DNA of 64,000 nucleotides from Streptomyces sp. NBC_01296 (lineage in GTDB: Bacteria > Actinomycetota > Actinomycetes > Streptomycetales > Streptomycetaceae), in the NCBI RefSeq assembly GCF_035984415.1, contig NZ_CP130720.1, positions 1,302,001 to 1,366,000 on the forward strand, written 5' to 3'. Of this stretch, positions 58,086-64,000 are shown in pieces. The notes under the pieces were generated by a model that saw only the letters and a program-made list of their open reading frames with translations, had not been told where the DNA came from and did not search any database. The position numbers were made by a program, and so were the translations under genes. Each line of letters begins with the position of its first letter. Within the stretch, counting starts at the first letter, position 1.

Positions 58086-58769
58086 ATGACCCAGGGACGC
58101 TGTTGTCGCGCGGTACGGGCTGCGATGTTCGCGGCCACCTGCGTGCTGCTCGCCTCCCTCGCCCACGTCCTCATGACGGGGACGGGAGTCCCCTGGTGGG
58201 CCGTGGCGACGGCTTCGGGCACCACCGGCGCGCTCGCGTGGTTCCTCGCCGCGTCCGAACGCGGCCTCCTGGCCGTCCTCTCGGCGACGGTCGCCGTCCA
58301 GGCCGCCCTGCACACCGGGTTCTCCCTGGCCCAGGCGGCCGCCCGGCCGTCCGCGCCGGGCGGCGCCGGCCACGCGCATCACGCCGCGCAGGCGATGACG
58401 GACGGCGGCACCGCCCTGCAGATGCCGATGCAGGTGCCGATGCCCGTGCGGATGCCGGTGCGGATGGCCGTGCCCGCCGGACACGACATGGGCTCCATGT
58501 CACCGACCGGCATGCCGGCCGCGCACCTGCTCGCCGCCCTGCTCTGCGGGCTCTGGCTCGCGTACGGGGAGCGGGGCGCGTTCCGGGTCCTGCGCGCCGT
58601 GGCCGGTCTGCTCCTCGTACCGCTGCGGCCGGCCCTCCGCCTCCCCGCGCCCCCGCACCGGCCGCGCCTGCGCGCCCGCCGGGGCCTCGGACCGCGCCGT
58701 CTGCGCGGGCTCCTGCTCGTCCACGCCCTCACCTCACGGGGTCCGCCCCCCGGGACCGCTGTCAGCTGA
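58086..58769 (+). CDS. Membrane protein with Met/His-rich loop (possible copper handling)
   Basis: 227 aa: several membrane helices (about 10-31, 37-54, 60-78 and 140-157), then a central extramembrane loop with HAHHAAQAM and a run of MPMQVPMPVRMPVRMA repeats and HDMGSMSPTGMP, ending in an Arg-rich tail. Met-, Met/Pro- and His-rich loops of this sort often bind Cu(I). The gene lies 157 nt before an ECF sigma factor on the same strand. I do not recognise the family for certain; copper binding is inferred from composition. Confidence 0.65.
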   Translation: MTQGRCCRAVRAAMFAATCVLLASLAHVLMTGTGVPWWAVATASGTTGALAWFLAASERGLLAVLSATVAVQAALHTGFSLAQAAARPSAPGGAGHAHHAAQAMTDGGTALQMPMQVPMPVRMPVRMAVPAGHDMGSMSPTGMPAAHLLAALLCGLWLAYGERGAFRVLRAVAGLLLVPLRPALRLPAPPHRPRLRARRGLGPRRLRGLLLVHALTSRGPPPGTAVS

Positions 58770-58925
58770 CAGCCGGCTCACCGACGCGCGCGACGCAGCT
58801 GCACCGCCCGCCTCGGTCATCGGCCTCGCCGTCCGGCAGGCCGTACCGCTCACCGGCCCGCCTCGCCCCGCAGCGCGTGCGCGGTGCCGGCTCCGGATCC
58901 CGGATTCCCAGAAGGACATCAGGCG

Positions 58926-59564
58926 ATGACCCCTGCCCTGCATCCCCGTCCGACCGCCGCCGAGACGGCGACGGCGCCCGCCCGCCGCACGGGCGGTGCG
59001 GACGAGCCGACCACCCTGCTGGCGCTCGCCGCGCGCGACGGCGACCCCGACGCGGTGGACCGCTTCGTGCGCGCCCTGCAGCGCGACGTCCGGCGCTACG
59101 TGGCGTACCTCAGCGCCGACCCGCAGGCGGCGGACGACCTGACGCAGGAGACGTTCCTGCGCGCCCTCGGCAGCCTGCACCGCTTCGAGGGCCGCTCCTC
59201 CGCCCGCACCTGGCTGTTGTCCATCGCCCGGCGCACCGTCATCGACAGCCTCCGCCACAAGGCGGCCCGTCCCAGGATCTCGGACCGGGACGACTGGCAG
59301 ACCGCCGCCGAACGGACGCAGCCCCGCGGCCTGCCCGGGTTCGAGGACGGGATCGCCCTCGCCGATCTGCTGGGCACGATCCCCGCCGAACGCCGTGACG
59401 TCTTCGTCCTCACGCAGATCCTGGGGCTCCCCTACGCCGAGGCGGCGACCGCCCTCGGCTGCCCGATCGGCACGATCCGCTCCCGGGTGGCCCGCGCCCG
59501 TACGTCGCTCATGGAGCTCCTCGCGGACGCCGAAACACCGGCCCTGGCGGCCACGGCCGCCTGA
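58926..59564 (+). CDS. ECF-type RNA polymerase sigma factor
   Basis: 212 aa. Region 2 (DVRRYVAYLSADPQAADDLTQETFLRALGSLHRFEGRSSARTWLLSIARRTVIDSLRH) and region 4 (LLGTIPAERRDVFVLTQILGLPYAEAATALGCPIGTIRSRVARARTSLMELL) are intact, with an N-terminal extension of about 30 aa. No anti-sigma gene follows; the next gene is convergent. Start ATG 58926 with AAGGA upstream. The Met/His-rich membrane protein just upstream may be its target or its regulator. Confidence 0.9.
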   Translation: MTPALHPRPTAAETATAPARRTGGADEPTTLLALAARDGDPDAVDRFVRALQRDVRRYVAYLSADPQAADDLTQETFLRALGSLHRFEGRSSARTWLLSIARRTVIDSLRHKAARPRISDRDDWQTAAERTQPRGLPGFEDGIALADLLGTIPAERRDVFVLTQILGLPYAEAATALGCPIGTIRSRVARARTSLMELLADAETPALAATAA

Positions 59565-59572
59565 CCGCCACC

Positions 59573-59599
59573 GGCCGGGGCAGGGACCCTGCCCCGGCC
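59573..59599. terminator. Bidirectional terminator after the ECF sigma gene
   Basis: GGCCGGGGCAGGG (59573-59585), A, CCCTGCCCCGGCC (59587-59599): a perfect 13-bp stem between the convergent sigma-factor and large membrane-protein genes. Confidence 0.83.
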
Positions 59600-59612
59600 C
59601 GACCGCCCGCCC

Positions 59613-61274
59613 CTATCCGCCCTTCAGCCGGCGGACGACCTCGTCGGACACGCGCCGCTGCAGGTCGGCGAGTTGCTCGGGGGTGTACGCGGTCAGGTCG
59701 CCCGGGGCCCCGGGGCCGCCCGCGCCCTGCTCCTTCTGTTTCTGTTTCTCCTGCTCCCTGCGCTGGAGTTCCTGTTCCTCCGGCGAGCCGGGGGCCGCGT
59801 ACGCGCACCGGATGAGCGCTCCGTCGGCGGCCTTCAGGCAGGTCGCCTCGCGCCCGCCCACCTGGCCCCTGCCCTCCACCCGGTAGCGGATGTCCTGCTC
59901 GCTGCCGACCGTGGCCGTCCAGGTGCTGCCGCCGGTGGGGACGACCTCGAAGACCCTGTCGTCGTTGTAGCAGCAGACGTCCCGGTACTCGGCCTTGATG
60001 AGCGCGACGAGCGCTTTCGGGGAGGACCAGGTCGGACTGAGCCGGTGGACGGTCATCGGGGCGAGCCCGGCGCCCTGATGGCGGGTCGGCACGGTGGACA
60101 CGGCCACCACCGAGCTGGCCTCCCCCTGCGGGGTGAGGGGGGTGACGTACGCGCTGTTCCCGGTCGCGTCGCGGTACTGGAGGGTGAACTCCGACTCGTT
60201 GCCCTCGTTGGCGCCGTCCTCGGACGCGTCCCAGCCACTGCGTTCGAACCACCAGTCGCTGAAGCTGCCGACCGCGGCCGTTCCCTCGCGCTGCCGGGCC
60301 GCGAGGCTCAGCGGATAGGACGGGCCGGGTACCGCGGCCGTGTCGTCGGTGAGGGTGAGCTTCCCGGTCCGCCCGTTGTAGAGCGCGACCCCGGCGGGCC
60401 GTTCGGTCACCACCAGGATCCCGGTCTGGCGCTTGAGGGGGACGACCACGATCGGGGTGTCGCCCGAGCAGGTCACGTAGGCGTCGTCGGCCTCGAAGCG
60501 CAGCCAGCGCTTCTGCGCCGATATCTTCCGGCCGAGGTTGTGGGTGAACCAGCCGCCGATCCGCGCGTCCGCCCTCTCCACGTCGAACGAACAGCGCTGC
60601 CGGCTGCGGCTGCTGCCGCCGAGCGCAATGTCCTGCACCAGGCCGACCTCGTAGCCGGACAGCCAGCCCCGCCGTTCGACCAGGGTCGCGAACCGGTTCG
60701 AGTCGGGCAGGTACGTGATGTCGGAGATCTCGCCGGTGACATCGCCGAGGTGCGGCGCGGCCTGCGCCTTTCCGACCACGTACGGTGCCCGGGCCGCCAG
60801 CTCCGGCACCGGCTCGGCCACGATCTGCACGTTCTGCATGTACGCGCGATCCTGGAGGTAGGAGCCGTACACCAGCCACCAGATCGCGATGCCCAGCCCC
60901 AGGATGCCGGCCAGCCATCCGAGGGTCAGCGTCGCGCCCCCGCTCCCCCGGCCCGCACCGCCCGGCCCGTCCCGCTTTCCGCGGAGCACCTTCACCACCA
61001 GCCACAGCAGGGTGACGAGGGCGGCGGCCAGCAGCGGCGCAGCCAGCCACGAAAGGATCTTCCGGAGTTCCCACACCATGATCGTGGTGGCGTACGAAGC
61101 CCACCAGAAGAACAGTCCCAGAAGAAGGACGGGTATCCCCACCCGCAGTGCCCGGCCCATCAGCGCCCCCCCGACGTCGACCCGCTCGATTCGTTCGACC
61201 GCGTACCCCGCGTGTGTACCCCGCACCGGAGTCGGCCAGTCACTCGGCGCATCCGTCACGGGCGCCACCGCCAT
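59613..61274 (-). CDS. Large membrane-anchored protein of unknown function
   Basis: 553 aa. Three hydrophobic helices near the N-terminus (about 40-60, 75-97 and 115-135) then a long extracytoplasmic-looking beta-rich region from about 140 to 500 with two or three cysteines (RCSFDVE; VTCSGD; DVCCYNDD), ending in a Gln/Glu/Lys-rich coiled segment (EQELQRREQEKQKQKEQ) and LTAYTPEQLADLQRRV. I do not recognise the family; similar membrane-plus-large-domain proteins occur in Streptomyces. Start ATG 61274 lies divergent from the Pls-like gene, 156 nt away. Confidence 0.75.
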   Translation of the reverse strand: MAVAPVTDAPSDWPTPVRGTHAGYAVERIERVDVGGALMGRALRVGIPVLLLGLFFWWASYATTIMVWELRKILSWLAAPLLAAALVTLLWLVVKVLRGKRDGPGGAGRGSGGATLTLGWLAGILGLGIAIWWLVYGSYLQDRAYMQNVQIVAEPVPELAARAPYVVGKAQAAPHLGDVTGEISDITYLPDSNRFATLVERRGWLSGYEVGLVQDIALGGSSRSRQRCSFDVERADARIGGWFTHNLGRKISAQKRWLRFEADDAYVTCSGDTPIVVVPLKRQTGILVVTERPAGVALYNGRTGKLTLTDDTAAVPGPSYPLSLAARQREGTAAVGSFSDWWFERSGWDASEDGANEGNESEFTLQYRDATGNSAYVTPLTPQGEASSVVAVSTVPTRHQGAGLAPMTVHRLSPTWSSPKALVALIKAEYRDVCCYNDDRVFEVVPTGGSTWTATVGSEQDIRYRVEGRGQVGGREATCLKAADGALIRCAYAAPGSPEEQELQRREQEKQKQKEQGAGGPGAPGDLTAYTPEQLADLQRRVSDEVVRRLKGG

Positions 61275-61430
61275 ACCGTCCCTTCTCCGCCACCCGCAAG
61301 GCTTCAGCGGGAAAATCCTTGATGACGCACTAGACTGGCCGGTTGTTTGGCGCTGGACCGGAACAACCCGGGCAAACCTGGGCTCCGCCGGCGACCCGGA
61401 CCTTCTTCCGGGACCGAGACGCGAGGGCCG

Positions 61431-64000
61431 ATGGCAGCCACACCTGAGCGCGGTGAGATGACCCTGCTCGACGACGGGGACCTGCACGACGAGTCCGGCA
61501 AATCCGCCCGGTTCTGCGCCGGACCCGCCGCCCCGACGCGCACCCTCGTGGACATCTTCGAGGCCTCCGTACGAGCCTGCCCCGACGAGCTCGCCCTGGA
61601 CGACGGCACCACCCGGCTGACCTACCGGGCGCTGGCCGTCGAGGTCGAACGCCGCAGGCGCGCCCTCGAGGCCGCCGGCGTGGGCCTCGGCGACCGGGTG
61701 GGCGTACGCGTGCCCTCCGGGACCAACGAGCTGTACTCGGCCATCCTCGCCGTGCTCGCCGCCGGCGCGGCCTACGTGCCGGTCGATGCCGAGGACCCGG
61801 ACGAGCGGGCCGAGCTGGTCTTCGGCGAGGCCGGGGTGCGGGCGGTGCTCGGCGCCGGAGGGCGCATCGACGCCACCGGCCTCGCGGACGCCGCCGTGTC
61901 CGCCGCGCGGCCCGGCCCCGAGCACGATGCGTGGATCATCTTCACCTCCGGCTCCACCGGCAAGCCCAAGGGCGTCGCCGTCAGCCACCGCAGCGCCGCC
62001 GCGTTCGTGGACGCCGAGGCCGCGCTGTTCCTCACCGACGAGCCGATCGGCCCCGGCGACCGGGTCATGGCCGGCCTGTCCGTCGCCTTCGACGCCTCCT
62101 GCGAGGAGATGTGGCTGGCCTGGCGCTACGGCGCCTGCCTCGTACCCGTCCCGCGCTCCCAGGTGCGCAGCGGCGCCGACCTCGGCCCCTGGCTGGTGGA
62201 GCAGGAGATCACCGTGGTCTCCACCGTGCCGACCCTGGCCGCGCTGTGGGAGCCGGAGACCCTCAACGAGGTCCGGCTGCTGATCTTCGGCGGCGAGGCC
62301 TGCCCGCCCGAGCTGACCCAGCGCCTGGTCACCGAGGGCCGCGAGGTCTGGAACACGTACGGCCCCACCGAGGCCACCGTCGTCGCCTGCGCCTCGCTCC
62401 TGACCGGGGAGGAGCCGATCCGGATCGGCCTCCCGCTGAACGGCTGGGAACTGGCCGTGGTCGACGAGTCCGGCGAGCCGGTGCCGATGGGCGGCAGCGG
62501 CCAGCTCGTGATCGGCGGCGTCGGCCTGGCCCGCTACCTCGACCCCGAGAAGGACGCGGAGAAGTACGCCCCGCTGCAATCCCTCGGCTGGGAGCGCGCC
62601 TACCGCAGCGGCGACCTGGTGCGCGCGGAACCCGAGGGCCTGGTCTTCCTCGGCCGCGGCGACGAGCAGATCAAGCTCGGCGGCCGCCGGATCGAGCTGG
62701 GCGAGGTGGACGCCGCGCTCCAGGCCCTGCCGGGCGTCGCCGGAGCGGCCGCGGCCGTCCGTACGGCGCGCAGCGGCAACCAGCTGCTCGTCGGCTACCT
62801 GGTCGCCCAGGAGGGCTGGGACCACGCGGCGGCCGTCGAGCGCCTGCGCGCCGAGCTGCCCGCAGCCCTCGTACCCCTGCTCGCACCGGTCGACGAGCTG
62901 CCCACCCGCACCTCCGGCAAGGTGGACCGCGACGCGCTGCCCTGGCCGCTGCCCGAGCTGGAGACCACGGGCCCGGCGGAGCACCTGTACGGCACCGAGG
63001 CCTGGCTCGCCGAGCAGTGGAGCGAGACCCTCGGCGTGGCCGTCACGAGCGCCGCCGACGACTTCTTCGCGATCGGCGGCAGCAGCCTCGCCGCCGCGCA
63101 GCTCACCACCCGGCTGCGCACCCGCTACCCGCGGGCGGCCGTCCTCGACATCTACCAGCAGCCCGTCCTGCGCAAGCTGGCCCGGCGGCTGGAGAAGTCC
63201 GTACGGGACGACGACGCGGCCCGGACCGTCGCGCCCGTTCCGCTGCGGTCCAAGGTGGTGCAGTCGCTCCTGCTGCTGCCGCTGTTCACCCTGGTCGGTC
63301 TGCGCTGGAGCGTGGCGCTGCTGGCGCTGGGCAACGCACTGCACTGGTTCGGGGCGTATCCGTGGGCGCCGACCGCCTCGTGGTGGTTCGTCGTCCCCGG
63401 TGCGGCGCTGCTCTTCAGCCCGCCAGGCCGGCTCGCGATCGCGGCCGGCGGCGCGCGGCTGCTGCTGCGCGGGGTGAAGGCGGGGCGCCACCCGCGCGGT
63501 GGAAGCGTGCACCTGAGGCTGTGGACGGCCGAGCGGCTGGCCGAGTACGTCGGCGCGACCTCGCTCACCGGCTCCTGGCTGGAGCGGTACGCGCGGGCGC
63601 TCGGCGCCAAGGTCGGCCCCGAGGTGGACCTGCACTCGCTGCCGCCCGTGACGGGCATGCTCAAGCTCGGCCGCGGCTGCGCCGTGGAGTCCGAGGTGGA
63701 CCTGTGCGGGCACTGGCTGGACGGCGACCGGCTGGAGATCGGCCCGGTCAAGGTCGGCGCGGGTGCGGTGGTCGGCACCCGCAGCTTGCTGTTCCCCGGT
63801 GCGCGGGTCGGCAAGCGGGCCGAGGTGGCCCCCGGCTCCGCCGTGGTCGGGCAGATTCCGACCGGGCAGCGCTGGGCCGGCGCGCCCGCCGTGAAGCTCG
63901 GCAGGGCCAAGCGGAACTGGCCCAAGGAGCGCCCGCCGCGCGGGCTCCCCTGGCGGGCCGCCTACGGGGCGGCGGGCTTCGGCCTCACGGCCCTTCCCGT
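61431..64000 (+). CDS. Pls/PosA-type non-ribosomal peptide synthetase, 5' part
   Basis: Open to the window end, so about 857 residues are seen. Adenylation domain (about 25-510): TSGSTGKPKGVAVSH, NTYGPTEATV, YRSGDLVRAE, GRGDEQIKLGGRRIELGEVD and TSGKVDRDALP. Thiolation domain with phosphopantetheine Ser at DDFFAIGGSSL (about 545). Then membrane helices (about 605-680) and the first left-handed-beta-helix acyltransferase-like repeat region (VGPEVDLHSLPP ... VGAGAVVGTRSLLFPGARVG). This architecture, adenylation-thiolation-membrane-LbH tandem, is that of the epsilon-poly-lysine synthetase family, which makes amino-acid homopolymers. The monomer cannot be told here. Confidence 0.87.
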   Translation, partial: MAATPERGEMTLLDDGDLHDESGKSARFCAGPAAPTRTLVDIFEASVRACPDELALDDGTTRLTYRALAVEVERRRRALEAAGVGLGDRVGVRVPSGTNELYSAILAVLAAGAAYVPVDAEDPDERAELVFGEAGVRAVLGAGGRIDATGLADAAVSAARPGPEHDAWIIFTSGSTGKPKGVAVSHRSAAAFVDAEAALFLTDEPIGPGDRVMAGLSVAFDASCEEMWLAWRYGACLVPVPRSQVRSGADLGPWLVEQEITVVSTVPTLAALWEPETLNEVRLLIFGGEACPPELTQRLVTEGREVWNTYGPTEATVVACASLLTGEEPIRIGLPLNGWELAVVDESGEPVPMGGSGQLVIGGVGLARYLDPEKDAEKYAPLQSLGWERAYRSGDLVRAEPEGLVFLGRGDEQIKLGGRRIELGEVDAALQALPGVAGAAAAVRTARSGNQLLVGYLVAQEGWDHAAAVERLRAELPAALVPLLAPVDELPTRTSGKVDRDALPWPLPELETTGPAEHLYGTEAWLAEQWSETLGVAVTSAADDFFAIGGSSLAAAQLTTRLRTRYPRAAVLDIYQQPVLRKLARRLEKSVRDDDAARTVAPVPLRSKVVQSLLLLPLFTLVGLRWSVALLALGNALHWFGAYPWAPTASWWFVVPGAALLFSPPGRLAIAAGGARLLLRGVKAGRHPRGGSVHLRLWTAERLAEYVGATSLTGSWLERYARALGAKVGPEVDLHSLPPVTGMLKLGRGCAVESEVDLCGHWLDGDRLEIGPVKVGAGAVVGTRSLLFPGARVGKRAEVAPGSAVVGQIPTGQRWAGAPAVKLGRAKRNWPKERPPRGLPWRAAYGAAGFGLTALP

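Overview
The window is high-GC, gene-dense actinobacterial chromosome, almost certainly Streptomyces. Evidence: near-saturated third-position GC, GTG/TTG starts, many GTGA/ATGA stop-start overlaps, an XRE/DUF397 pair, a DUF574-type methyltransferase, a SpoIIE-type phosphatase with a fused anti-sigma kinase domain, a SigB/SigF-family sigma factor and a Pls/PosA-like peptide synthetase. It looks like chromosome-arm or accessory sequence: mostly regulators, transporters, secreted proteins and specialised metabolism. I saw no rRNA, tRNA, CRISPR array, insertion sequence or phage gene.

Layout. 0-9.5 kb: end of an EamA transporter, AraC regulator, secreted GH101 glycosidase, YbjQ-like protein, an in-frame kinase/LuxR deletion fusion, methyltransferase, XRE/DUF397 pair, and a secreted SH3 protein with a large repeat insertion. 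9.5-12.1 kb: an RNA-repair-like operon (T4 Rnl1-type RNA ligase, Pnkp-type kinase/phosphatase, NYN/PIN nuclease). 12.2-21.6 kb: oxidoreductases, response regulator, YoaK and TDT membrane proteins, YbdK ligase, AI-2E-family permease, and a stress sigma factor facing an anti-sigma-like ATPase.

21.7-38.3 kb (bounded by an MFS exporter at 38.4-39.7 kb) is the centrepiece: a minus-strand gene cluster with the parts of a lysine-derived N-N bond (hydrazine) pathway. It has two near-identical lysine N6-hydroxylases, a stand-alone MetRS-like enzyme, a stand-alone cupin, a DAO-type FAD oxidase, two ATP-grasp ligases, two ACAD-fold flavoenzymes, a B12-type radical SAM enzyme, a BBE-type oxidase, exporters and a NarL-type regulator. 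In the described hydrazine synthetases (Spb40 of s56-p1) cupin and MetRS are one protein. Here they sit 11.6 kb apart, and each operon is preceded by a similar inverted-repeat element, so the halves are probably co-regulated. Seven genes of the main operon overlap by 1-4 nt.

39.9-64 kb: DUF1992 protein, SpoIIE phosphatase, carbonic anhydrase, Gfo/Idh/MocA oxidoreductase, isochorismatase-like enzyme with its GlxA-type regulator, DUF4389 protein, the aztABC zinc-uptake operon, a divergent AMP-ligase/CaiB-BaiF/acyl-CoA-dehydrogenase set, a GH88-like protein with an MFS transporter, a Met/His-rich membrane protein beside an ECF sigma factor, a large membrane protein, and a Pls/PosA-type synthetase cut by the window end. 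Strong hairpins mark several convergent gene ends.
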